Source: an uncultured Balneola sp.
GTDB lineage: Bacteria; Bacteroidota; Rhodothermia; Balneolales; Balneolaceae
DNA: 64,000 nt
Direction: 5' to 3'
NCBI GenBank assembly: GCA_913058495.1
Contig: CAJXQC010000010.1
Location: 1 to 64,000 of the forward strand
Both the position numbers and the translations under genes were made by a program. The notes below the pieces were generated by a model. The model was not told the DNA's origin. It saw only the letters and a list, made by a program, of their open reading frames with translations, and ran no database searches. Of the stretch, positions 53,232 to 62,203 are shown one piece after another. Positions within the stretch are counted from its first letter, which is position 1; the number at the start of each line of letters is the position of its first letter.

Positions 53232-56200
53232 ATGAAAAAATTATTAACGATCAGTTTTGCAATGGTTCTCTCACTTATGGTGAGCAATGTTGGGTTAAAT
53301 GCTCAGCAATTGGATATGGAACTCTTAAAAGGGATGGAGCCTAGAAATGTTGGGCCTGCGGGGATGAGTGGTAGAATAACTGCCATCGATGTTGTTGAGT
53401 CCAATAACGATATTATGTACGTAGGATCTGCTTCCGGCGGTGTTTGGAAGTCAGAAAGTGGAGGAATTAAATGGGAACCTATTTTTGATGATTACGGAGC
53501 AGCTTCAATCGGGGCTATCGATATTCATCAGAAAAATCCCAGCATAATTTGGGTTGGAACCGGAGAAGGAAACCCGAGAAACAGCCAAAGTAGTGGCGCA
53601 GGAGTTTATAAAAGTATAGATGGGGGACGTTCTTTTGAATTGATGGGATTGGAAGGAACCAGAAATATTCATCGTGTTATCGTTCATCCTGAAAACCCTG
53701 ATGTAGTTTATATTGGTGCGCAAGGATCAGCCTGGGGTGATAGTGAAGATCGTGGTGTTTTTAAAACTACTGATGGTGGAAAAACCTGGGAAAAAATTCT
53801 TTATGTAAATACCAGAACAGGTATCGGTGATATGGTAATGGATCCATCAAATCCGAACAAAATTTTCGCAGCGATGTGGGAATTCAGAAGATGGCCATGG
53901 TTCTTTAAATCCGGAGGAGAAGGTTCAGGACTTTATATGACCTTAGATGGTGGCGATAGCTGGGAAGAAGTGACTTCTGATGATGGTTTTCCGGAAGGAG
54001 AACTGGGAAGAATGGGAATTGCAATAGCTCCCGGTAATACAGATGTGGTTTATGCGCATGTTGAGTCAAAAAAGAATGCAATTTACAGATCTGATGATGG
54101 CGGTTACACCTGGGAACTTCGCCAAACCGTTGAAAAGGATGGAGAGGTTGGAAACAGACCATTTTATTACGCAGAAATTTATGTAGATCCATTTAATGAA
54201 AATACGGTGTATAGCATTTATACATACATCTCAAAAAGTACAGACGGTGCTCGTTCTTTTGAAAGTTTGTATCCTTATTACAATTGGGTGCACCCGGATC
54301 ACCACGCTTTTTGGTTAAGCAAAGATAATCCCGGATTTATGATTGATGGTAATGATGGTGGTTTGAACATTACATATGATGGCGGAGATAGCTGGAGATT
54401 TATAAATAATATTCCGGTTGGTCAATTCTACCATGTAAATGTTGATAACAGAATTCCATACAACATTTATGGCGGCATGCAGGACAATGGTTCCTGGCAA
54501 GGTCCCGCTTACGTGTGGCGTTCAGGCGGAATCAGAAATGCGTATTGGGAAGAGCTTTTTTTCGGAGATGGTTTTGATGTGATCATGGATCAAAGTGATG
54601 AGCGCTATGTTTTTGCAATGTCACAGCAAGGAAATATAGGTAGAGTTGATCTGGAAACCGGATCAGGACGCTTTGTCCGGCCAACACATCCGGACGGAGA
54701 TGAACTGCGATTCAACTGGAATTCAGCAGTTAATTTCGATCCTTTTAATGATGAAACCATTTATTTCGGATCTCAGTATGTTCATAAAAGTAACGATCGT
54801 GGTGAATCCTGGACAATTATTTCTCCGGATCTGACTACAAACGATACCACAAAGCAAAAGCAGCATGAAAGTGGTGGTATCACCATGGATGCTACAGGAG
54901 CTGAAAATTTCACCACTATTCTGGCAATCGAACCTAGTTCTCTTGAACAAGGATTAATCTGGGTAGGTACAGATGATGGGAAAGTTCATATCACCAGAGA
55001 TGGCGGAGAGAACTGGACTGACCTCACTAAGAACATAAAAGGAATTCCGTCAGGAAGCTGGGTTGCTCAGGTTAAAGCTTCCAAATTCAATGCAGGAGAA
55101 GCTGTAGCAGTGATCAACAATTATCGTCGCGATGATTGGGGAACCTATGTAATGCACACTAAAGACTATGGTAAAAAATGGACAAATATTGCCAAAGACA
55201 AAGGCATGGAAGGTTACGCACTTTCTTTTGTGCAAGATCCTGTTGAGCCGAACCTTATGTTTGTAGGTACTGAGCTTGGACTTTATGTAAGTATTGATGG
55301 AGGAAAAGCCTGGACCAAATGGACAAACGGCTACCCAACCGTATCAACTTACGATATGGTAATTCACCCACGCGAGCATGATTTAGTAATTGGAACATTT
55401 GGACGCGCTTTTTGGGTTCTGGATGACATCCGACCACTAAGAGATCTTGCAAAAAATGGTGCTGATGAACTGGATAAAGCTATCAGAGTTTATGCAGCTC
55501 CGGATGCATATCAAGCAGACTGGAGACAAGCCAGAGGAATGCGTTTCTCAGCAGATGGTGTTTTTTCAGGGGAAAACAGATCAGGTGGAGCTCGTTTAAC
55601 TTATTCTGTAAACAGCGAAATGCTGAAAAAAGATGGTGATGAAAAGGAAATGAAGTCATCAGATAAAAAAGAGAAAGTTAAAGTAGAGGTTTTCAATATG
55701 TCGGGTGAAAAGATCCGAACTTTTGAACGCACTCCGGAGCACGACGGTATAAACAGAACATCTTGGGGAATGGATAAAGCAGGGATTCGCGGCGCAAGCA
55801 GACGTAAATCGAGACCAAACGCTCCTGAACCTTCAGGTGGAGATGTATTACCCGGAACGTACAAAGTTAAGTTTACTTATGGTGAATTCTCTGACTCTAC
55901 AACTGTAAAAGTAATGAGTGATCCGAGAATAGAAGTTTCCATGGCAGCTCTCAGAAAAGCTGTTGAATTAAGAGATCAGGTTGCTCAATTAAGTGCTACT
56001 TTAGGAAAAGCTACAAATCAATTAATTGATGCAGAAGAGATTGTGGAAACACATGAAGCTCTTGCAAAAGCTGATACTCGTGATAAAAAAGAGTTGAAGG
56101 AAATTAATGAAGCCAATAAAGAGATCAAGAAGAAAATCGAAGATCTCATGAATATGGTATTCGGAACACCTGATGATCGTCAAGGTATTACGAGAAATCC

Positions 56201-56432
56201 TGAACCAACAACCATGCAGGCAATCTTTGGTCCTTTCCGTTACTTAGGTAACGATTATGACGGTCCGGGAACAACGGAAGCAAACCTTCTTCGTTTAGCT
56301 GAAGAGGAAGTTGAGGAAGCAATCACTAAGATCAATACGTTCTTTACAGAAGACTGGCCGGCATACCAGCAGACAATGGAAAATGCTGACTTCAGTCCAT
56401 TCAAAGAATTCAAAACGGTGGATATGGACTAA
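53232..56432 (+). CDS. Exported sortilin/VPS10-like BNR propeller protein
   Basis: A 1066-residue protein with a signal peptide (about 1-24, ending LNAQQ). Residues about 35-720 contain many Asp-box (BNR) blades such as SIDGGRSFE, TTDGGKTWEK, SDDGGYTWEL and TRDGGENWTD, typical of VPS10/sortilin-like ten-bladed propellers. The C-terminal part (about 780-1060) is charged, with helical segments. It pairs often with HExxH exported proteases, as here. Binding rather than catalysis is likely, though glycosidase relatives exist. Confidence 0.88.
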   Translation: MKKLLTISFAMVLSLMVSNVGLNAQQLDMELLKGMEPRNVGPAGMSGRITAIDVVESNNDIMYVGSASGGVWKSESGGIKWEPIFDDYGAASIGAIDIHQKNPSIIWVGTGEGNPRNSQSSGAGVYKSIDGGRSFELMGLEGTRNIHRVIVHPENPDVVYIGAQGSAWGDSEDRGVFKTTDGGKTWEKILYVNTRTGIGDMVMDPSNPNKIFAAMWEFRRWPWFFKSGGEGSGLYMTLDGGDSWEEVTSDDGFPEGELGRMGIAIAPGNTDVVYAHVESKKNAIYRSDDGGYTWELRQTVEKDGEVGNRPFYYAEIYVDPFNENTVYSIYTYISKSTDGARSFESLYPYYNWVHPDHHAFWLSKDNPGFMIDGNDGGLNITYDGGDSWRFINNIPVGQFYHVNVDNRIPYNIYGGMQDNGSWQGPAYVWRSGGIRNAYWEELFFGDGFDVIMDQSDERYVFAMSQQGNIGRVDLETGSGRFVRPTHPDGDELRFNWNSAVNFDPFNDETIYFGSQYVHKSNDRGESWTIISPDLTTNDTTKQKQHESGGITMDATGAENFTTILAIEPSSLEQGLIWVGTDDGKVHITRDGGENWTDLTKNIKGIPSGSWVAQVKASKFNAGEAVAVINNYRRDDWGTYVMHTKDYGKKWTNIAKDKGMEGYALSFVQDPVEPNLMFVGTELGLYVSIDGGKAWTKWTNGYPTVSTYDMVIHPREHDLVIGTFGRAFWVLDDIRPLRDLAKNGADELDKAIRVYAAPDAYQADWRQARGMRFSADGVFSGENRSGGARLTYSVNSEMLKKDGDEKEMKSSDKKEKVKVEVFNMSGEKIRTFERTPEHDGINRTSWGMDKAGIRGASRRKSRPNAPEPSGGDVLPGTYKVKFTYGEFSDSTTVKVMSDPRIEVSMAALRKAVELRDQVAQLSATLGKATNQLIDAEEIVETHEALAKADTRDKKELKEINEANKEIKKKIEDLMNMVFGTPDDRQGITRNPEPTTMQAIFGPFRYLGNDYDGPGTTEANLLRLAEEEVEEAITKINTFFTEDWPAYQQTMENADFSPFKEFKTVDMD

Positions 56433-56476
56433 GCTTTTTTAAAGAATATTCAATTTTGAGTTTTGAATATTGATGT

Positions 56477-56510
56477 AAAACCCCCGATCAGAAATGATCG
56501 GGGGTTTTTT
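56477..56510. terminator. Bidirectional terminator
   Basis: Stem CCCCCGATCA/TGATCGGGGG with a GAAA tetraloop, with A-runs before and T-runs after. It would serve the propeller gene and, on the other strand, the convergent DPP-IV gene. Confidence 0.85.
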
Positions 56511-56522
56511 ATTATACATATT

Positions 56523-56568
56523 AAAAAGGCAATAGGGACAATTCATGAATTGTCCCTACTGCCTTTTT
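56523..56568. repeat. Long perfect palindrome inside a larger hairpin
   Basis: 56533-56558 is a perfect 26-bp palindrome (TAGGGACAATTCA and its inverse), extended by AAAAAGGC/GCCTTTTT with one mismatch. It sits beside the terminator between convergent genes. It may be a dispersed repeat or a second terminator. Confidence 0.7.
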
Positions 56569-56651
56569 CTCTTTTAGAAACTATATACTTTGCCAAATCA
56601 AAAGAATAGTAAACGAGGACACCAAATTTAATATCCTCGTAAGTTATTCAA

Positions 56652-58931
56652 TTAATCATTCGTCCATATAAGATCGAAATCGACTTCGTCCTGACTTTTA
56701 ATTTCAGGATCAAGATTAGTGATTAAATGTTGCAATCTTAATTTGTTGTAATGACGACCATGAGCTCCACGGATTCCGTGACGATTTCCCGGATACATCA
56801 TTAAGTCAAAATTCTTATCTGCTTTGATTAGTGCATCAACCAACATGGTTGTATTAGCAGGATGAACGTTGTTATCAACTGAGCCGTGAATAAGTAAGAG
56901 CTTTCCTTTCAATTGATCGGCATAGGTCATAGCAGAACCTACGTCATAACCTTCTTTATTGGCCTGAGGAGTATTCATGTAACGCTCTGTATATATAGTG
57001 TCATAACTTCTCCAATCAGTTACAGGAGCGCCTGAAACGCCTACATGGAAGATGTCAGGGTAACGAAGCATAAGTAACGCAGTCGCATAGCCGCCATAAG
57101 AATGTCCATAAACTCCAACACGATCTTCATCAGCATAATCACGCTCGGTAACCTGTTCAATTACTGCTGCGTAGTCATCAATTTCAAGAGTTCCTAACTT
57201 CCCATAGTGCAAGGTTTGAAACTCCTTTCCGCGATTGCCCGAACCTCTGTAATTAGCACGAACAACAATAAATCCAAGTTGAGCCATTCTTTGATAGCCA
57301 TCATAGGTTTTGTAGGTGTTGGTCACATCCTGATATCCCGGACCACCATAAAGTGGAAGTAAAACCGGATACTTTTTTGAAGGATCAAAACCTTTAGGTT
57401 TGTAAACTAAAACAGGAAGTTCTGTTTCGCCATCAGCAGCCATCATTGTAGTAAATTCAGGTTTTTCCAAGCCCGCTTCTTCCACATTGCTGATGTCGGC
57501 TTTCATAACATTGCGGATCATCTTACCATCTTTATTGTAAAGATTAGCTTCGTAAGGAGAGTCGAAAGAAGAGTGATTACATACATAATATTCTCCGGCT
57601 TCATTCATGCTTACACTATGGCGACCATCACCATCAGAGAGTTTTTTCATATTCTTTCCGTTCATATTTACAGAATAGAAATAACTGTCTAGTCCCATGT
57701 TTTGGTAAGCAGTGAAATAGATCTTTTTATTTTTCTGATCAATATTCTCAATGTTTCCAACCGGGAAATCTCCTTTAGTGATCTGATTGATCAGTTTTCC
57801 GCTAAAATCGTAATGATAAATATGATTGTATCCACTTACTTCAGAAGTCCAGATAAATGTTTTGTTATCATCCAACTGAAAGAAATTATCATGAAGATTT
57901 ATATACGCATCTTCTCTTTCTTCCAGAATGGTACGGACTTCTTTGGTCTTGATATCATAAGCAAGAAGTTCGAGGTGATCTTGTTTTCTGTTCAAACGAC
58001 GGAATGTTAATTCACTACCATCATTTCTCCAGATTGGTCGAACAATGTATGTATCCGGGTCGCTATTTGTGGGAACTTGTTCAATTTCACCGGATTTAAT
58101 ATCAACGATAAATAGGTTTACAGTAGGATTAGTTTCTCCGGCTTTCGGATATCTCATTTGCTCAAGTCCGGCTTCAAATGTTAATTCATGAACAATTGGA
58201 AATTGGTGCACGTCTTTTTCCTGATACTGGAGGTATGAAATCTTTGAATTATCAGGAGAGAACCAATAAGCGTCACGTTGTCCAAATTCTTCAGGATATA
58301 CCCAACTAGGACGACCGTTCATTTTCTCTTCACTTCCGTAAGTGAGTCGCTTTTCTTCTTTAGTTTTGGTGTCAACTACGTAGATGTCGTATTCCTTGAT
58401 ATAAGCGAACTTGGTATATTCATGAGAATAAGTACCATTCCAAAGCTGGCTTCTTTCCATTCCTCTCATCAGTTCATCGGTATAAAGAGGACGCTCAACT
58501 TCGGGTTTATAAAGTTTTCTGAGTTCTTTTTTCTTCAGATTAAATACATAATCAACATTGTCCTGAGTAAAGAAAATAGCTTTATCATCCATTACAAATT
58601 CAAAACGATCGAAAGGCAATGCAGAAATATTGGCGTCTGAAGTGGCATTGTATTGGCTAATCAGCGCTTCCGAAGTTGATTTGTCAAAAAGTAAGGTCCT
58701 TTTTTCTGTTTTTGGATCTACTTTATAGAAAACAGTATTACCATCATCGTCTTTTTCTGTTTCCATATATCCCATATCTCCGGGAAGCCAGTTCAAGCTG
58801 GAGCCGTCAAAGCTGACGAAGCCACGCTCGCCCATTTGTGCATAAAGTTCCAGACCGGTTTGAGCAAAAGCTCCACCGGATAAAAATGCCAGTATAAGTA
58901 GCGTAAAAAATGAATTTATTAATCTTTTCAT
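56652..58931 (-). CDS. Dipeptidyl peptidase IV (S9B family)
   Basis: A 759-residue exported serine peptidase cutting X-Pro or X-Ala dipeptides. The signal peptide is about 1-23 (ending GGAFAQ). An N-terminal propeller (about 40-480) carries the EE-type Glu motif near WVYPEEFGQRD. The alpha/beta-hydrolase part has GHSYGG (Ser about 608), an Asp in IHGSVDNNVH and a His in NRHGIRG. All catalytic residues are present. It is probably periplasmic, acting on peptides made by proteases such as the neighbouring metalloprotease. Confidence 0.93.
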   Translation of the reverse strand: MKRLINSFFTLLILAFLSGGAFAQTGLELYAQMGERGFVSFDGSSLNWLPGDMGYMETEKDDDGNTVFYKVDPKTEKRTLLFDKSTSEALISQYNATSDANISALPFDRFEFVMDDKAIFFTQDNVDYVFNLKKKELRKLYKPEVERPLYTDELMRGMERSQLWNGTYSHEYTKFAYIKEYDIYVVDTKTKEEKRLTYGSEEKMNGRPSWVYPEEFGQRDAYWFSPDNSKISYLQYQEKDVHQFPIVHELTFEAGLEQMRYPKAGETNPTVNLFIVDIKSGEIEQVPTNSDPDTYIVRPIWRNDGSELTFRRLNRKQDHLELLAYDIKTKEVRTILEEREDAYINLHDNFFQLDDNKTFIWTSEVSGYNHIYHYDFSGKLINQITKGDFPVGNIENIDQKNKKIYFTAYQNMGLDSYFYSVNMNGKNMKKLSDGDGRHSVSMNEAGEYYVCNHSSFDSPYEANLYNKDGKMIRNVMKADISNVEEAGLEKPEFTTMMAADGETELPVLVYKPKGFDPSKKYPVLLPLYGGPGYQDVTNTYKTYDGYQRMAQLGFIVVRANYRGSGNRGKEFQTLHYGKLGTLEIDDYAAVIEQVTERDYADEDRVGVYGHSYGGYATALLMLRYPDIFHVGVSGAPVTDWRSYDTIYTERYMNTPQANKEGYDVGSAMTYADQLKGKLLLIHGSVDNNVHPANTTMLVDALIKADKNFDLMMYPGNRHGIRGAHGRHYNKLRLQHLITNLDPEIKSQDEVDFDLIWTND

Positions 58932-59050
58932 AAGAGGATTAAGTTTAATATTGATCTGCAGAAAGTAACGCAGAAAATTTGTGTTTAAATATAAGGCTTC
59001 TGAATTAAGTTGCCGTCAAATTGAGTAAATGGTTTTTGCAAGAATTCCTG

Positions 59051-59088
59051 TTTATGTAGGAACGTGAGATTTTACGTTCCTACATAAA
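59051..59088. repeat. Perfect 15-bp inverted repeat
   Basis: TTTATGTAGGAACGT (59051-59065) and its exact inverse (59074-59088) form a strong hairpin with an 8-nt loop, just beyond the murI stop. The U-tract is poor, so it may be a dispersed hairpin rather than a terminator. Confidence 0.65.
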
Positions 59089-59103
59089 TGACATATTGAA
59101 TAA

Positions 59104-59910
59104 TCAAAGATGAGTTACTACAACATCAGAGATCTTTCGTCCCAAAAAACGTTCTGCCAATTCCTGGAAGCGTTGAGGGCGATCACTTACGAAACATTGA
59201 AAATCACCACCTTTACTATTCAAGAGTTCAAGAGTACTCAAAGTGTTCTTCGCTGTGAGGGCTATAGAATCTGCGGAGTCTATTATTTTAATGTTTTGCG
59301 ATTTCAATACAGAAGGAATTGCTTTCTTAAATAACGGATAATGTGTACACCCTAAGATCAATGAATTGATATCTGATTTATCAAAGACAGAGAGGTAGTT
59401 TTCCAGAGTTTTTGTGGCAACTTCGTTATCAATCCAGCCTTCTTCAGCAAGTGGAACCAACAACGGACAGGCTTGCTGTGTTACTTTGATTTCAGAATTT
59501 ATAGCGTGAATGGATTTTTCATAGGCTTTTGAATTTACCGTTGCCAAAGTACCGATCACACCAATATGATTATTTGGTGTTTGTTTAAGTGCCATTTCAG
59601 TTCCTGATGTAATTACATCTAAAACAGGAAGAGAACCGGTTTTTTCTTTTATTTCATTTTTTGCTGAAGCTGATACCGTATTACAGGCAATAAGTATCAT
59701 TTTAACACCTTTGGAAAGTAAAAAATCGGTGATCTGGAGTGCATATTCACGAACGGTTTCTTCAGACTTTATTCCATAAGGAACACGAGCCGTATCTCCG
59801 AAATAGATGATATCTTCGGTCGGTAAAGCTTTAGCTACTGCTTTTGCAACGGTTAATCCTCCGATTCCTGAATCAAAAATTCCAATGGGTGCGTTCTTGT
59901 CGGTGCTCAC
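59104..59910 (-). CDS. murI: Glutamate racemase
   Basis: Interconverts L- and D-glutamate for peptidoglycan. At 268 residues it has all motifs: GIFDSGIGGLTV (10-21), the first catalytic Cys in IACNTVSASA and the second in LGCTHYPLF. It is monocistronic, divergent from the TonB-receptor gene. Confidence 0.95.
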   Translation of the reverse strand: MSTDKNAPIGIFDSGIGGLTVAKAVAKALPTEDIIYFGDTARVPYGIKSEETVREYALQITDFLLSKGVKMILIACNTVSASAKNEIKEKTGSLPVLDVITSGTEMALKQTPNNHIGVIGTLATVNSKAYEKSIHAINSEIKVTQQACPLLVPLAEEGWIDNEVATKTLENYLSVFDKSDINSLILGCTHYPLFKKAIPSVLKSQNIKIIDSADSIALTAKNTLSTLELLNSKGGDFQCFVSDRPQRFQELAERFLGRKISDVVVTHL

Positions 59911-60063
59911 TTGTTGTTTTATAAGTTATTACTGAATGTAATGGAAATGTAATAGAGTTTTGCCGGAACTCCATCTATCTTAGTATGATTATCGTACTTG
60001 ACACTGAATACTTCATAGATCAACTTCAGGCAAAGTTGTTCCCTAATATAGAATCTTATTTTT

Positions 60064-62154
60064 TTGATTAGAAAAATTCATCTACAAATTTTATTAGCAG
60101 CTTTTATTACTTCCTTTGGAGCTGAAATTGCTGCACAGGATAAACCGGATACCCTGAAGGCTAAACTGGATGAAATTACCGTTGTTGGTTTTAGCGGGAA
60201 CAGAAGCATTATGGAAACTCCAGGTTCTATTTCTTATTTAGACAATCAGCGGATTAATGGTCTCAGTGGTCAATCATTAGTATATGGCCTCAATACGGTT
60301 GCCGGAGTAAAGATGGATGAGCGCGCTCCCGGAAGTTATAGAATTGCCATCAGAGGAAGTGCAATCCGTTCGCCGTTTGGAGTCAGAAATGTGAAAGTGT
60401 ACTGGAATGACTTTCCGCTTACGCTGCCATCAGGAAGTACACCTCTTAATTTGTTGAATAATCAGAACATAAAGCAAGTTGAGGTGATAAAAGGCCCGGC
60501 AGGAAGTATCTATGGAGCGGGAACGGGAGGTGTTTTGCTGATCAACAGCTTCCCGAAAAACCCGCAAACAGAAAGAATTGTTGATGCTTCAGTTGGTGAT
60601 TATGGTTTATTCAAATACGGAGCAGAATACAATACCAAAAATGAGTATATGATCACTCAGTATAAGTATGCTTCTCAGGTTTCTGATGGGTACAGAGATC
60701 AATCCTTTTTTGAGCGCAGAACTTTTGAAACCGGAGTAAAAGTATTTACTCCTTCAAATGTATTGGTGAGTGTTTCGACGTTATACTCAAATCTGAATTA
60801 TGGAATACCGGGAGGGTTAACACTTGAACAATTTCAGGATGATCCAACTCAAACCAGATCAGGGAGTGTAGAAAAAAACGCATCTATCGATCAGGAAGAT
60901 TTTATTATTGGTGTAAATGTAGAAAGTGAATGGACAGAGCAATGGTCAGGTGGTACTAACTTATTTGCGAACCTCAGTAAGTTTGAAAATCCATTTAATC
61001 GGGATTATAAAAGTGAGAGCAGAAAAAGCTGGGGAAGTCGCCCGTGGGTGCAGTACAAAAATAGATTTGGGGACAGTGATCTTAAACTGAAATTGGGAGC
61101 AGAGAATCATTTTGGATTTAACTATGCCAAAAATTATCAAAATGACGGTGGAGTGAGAGATACGTTGAATTTTGAAGATGAGATCGAGATCAAAAACAGA
61201 AGTTTGTATTTGACCGGTGAAATTGATCTTCCGGGTGAGATTTTTATTAATGCCGGAATAAGCGTTAATAAAGTTAGTTATCATATAAATAGAGTGGCGA
61301 CAAAAGAGGGGGGAGTTGACCCAAATCTGGTTTCCAAGAACTTTGAAACGGCTATTTTACCAAGAATAGCAGTTGCTAAGAGATTGAATAATCTTACTGC
61401 CGTTCATGCAAGCGTAAGCGCAGGCTTTTCTCCCCCAACGTTAGAAGAATTTCGAACTAATGATGGAGATATAAACCTTAATTTAGAACCTGAAAAAGGC
61501 ATTAATTATGAGGTTGGGATTCGTGGGAACACAAAAAAAGGGTTCTTCAGCTACGATATTACTGCTTTTTACTTTCGATTGACGGAGAGTATTGTACAAC
61601 AACCATCTGATGATACAACAAGAGCATCTACTTTCGTATTTAGAAACGCCGGGAGTACAAATCAAAGCGGACTTGAAGTTTCGACAAATTGGATAGCTAT
61701 CAGTAATCAGAATAAGTTTCTGAGCCTTCTGGAAATTCAAAGCTCCTACACTTTTCATTATTTCAAATACGATGATTATGTGAGAGAAGGGGTAGACTTT
61801 TCCGGCAACAAGCTACCCGGGGTAGCTCCACATACTATTTTTACTTCTTTGTTAGCGGAAACCAAGGCCGGTTTATATGGACAAATTTCATACAATTTCA
61901 CAGATGAAATTCCATTGACCGATGGAAATACAGTATACTCAGATTCTTATCATTTAATGAAAGGAAGAATTGGTTTTAAACAAGTCTTGGGAGAGAAATT
62001 CAATCTGGATATTTACGCCGGTGGCGATAATCTGCTAGATCAACAATACAGCTTGGGCTACGATATAAATGCTTTTGGAAACCGATTTTATCAACCGGCT
62101 CCGGGAATTAATTGGTTTGGGGGAATTAAGGTCAATTACTCAATTAACAATTAA
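60064..62154 (+). CDS. TonB-dependent outer membrane receptor
   Basis: A 696-residue receptor with signal peptide (about 1-24, ending EIAAQ) and a possible TonB-box-like start (DEITVVGFSG). The plug domain (about 45-160) has IKQVEVIKGPAGSIYGAGTGGVLLI, and a 22-strand barrel follows, ending in an aromatic pattern near NWFGGIKVNYSIN. It starts at TTG because an in-frame TAG lies 15 bp upstream and no ATG fits. It resembles FecA-like siderophore or metal receptors; the ligand is not predictable. Confidence 0.9.
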   Translation: MIRKIHLQILLAAFITSFGAEIAAQDKPDTLKAKLDEITVVGFSGNRSIMETPGSISYLDNQRINGLSGQSLVYGLNTVAGVKMDERAPGSYRIAIRGSAIRSPFGVRNVKVYWNDFPLTLPSGSTPLNLLNNQNIKQVEVIKGPAGSIYGAGTGGVLLINSFPKNPQTERIVDASVGDYGLFKYGAEYNTKNEYMITQYKYASQVSDGYRDQSFFERRTFETGVKVFTPSNVLVSVSTLYSNLNYGIPGGLTLEQFQDDPTQTRSGSVEKNASIDQEDFIIGVNVESEWTEQWSGGTNLFANLSKFENPFNRDYKSESRKSWGSRPWVQYKNRFGDSDLKLKLGAENHFGFNYAKNYQNDGGVRDTLNFEDEIEIKNRSLYLTGEIDLPGEIFINAGISVNKVSYHINRVATKEGGVDPNLVSKNFETAILPRIAVAKRLNNLTAVHASVSAGFSPPTLEEFRTNDGDINLNLEPEKGINYEVGIRGNTKKGFFSYDITAFYFRLTESIVQQPSDDTTRASTFVFRNAGSTNQSGLEVSTNWIAISNQNKFLSLLEIQSSYTFHYFKYDDYVREGVDFSGNKLPGVAPHTIFTSLLAETKAGLYGQISYNFTDEIPLTDGNTVYSDSYHLMKGRIGFKQVLGEKFNLDIYAGGDNLLDQQYSLGYDINAFGNRFYQPAPGINWFGGIKVNYSINN

Positions 62155-62187
62155 GAATGTGAAAATGATTTCTTAATTGTTAATTGA
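62140..62187. terminator. 18-bp inverted repeat overlapping the receptor stop codon
   Basis: 62140-62157 (starting TCAATTAACAATTAAG) and its exact inverse at 62170-62187 enclose 12 nt. The left arm contains the receptor's final codons and TAA. It could end the receptor transcript and, in reverse, the convergent lamin-tail gene. The stem is AT-rich and lacks a long T-run. Confidence 0.55.
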
Positions 62188-62203
62188 AGCATTCTTAATT
62201 GAA

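Noticed and set aside
30341-60066. Four TTG starts (Crp/Fnr, priA, aspartoacylase-like, TonB receptor) as a regulatory theme
   Set aside because: Each is explained locally by overlap or upstream stops; there is no common feature beyond the codon.
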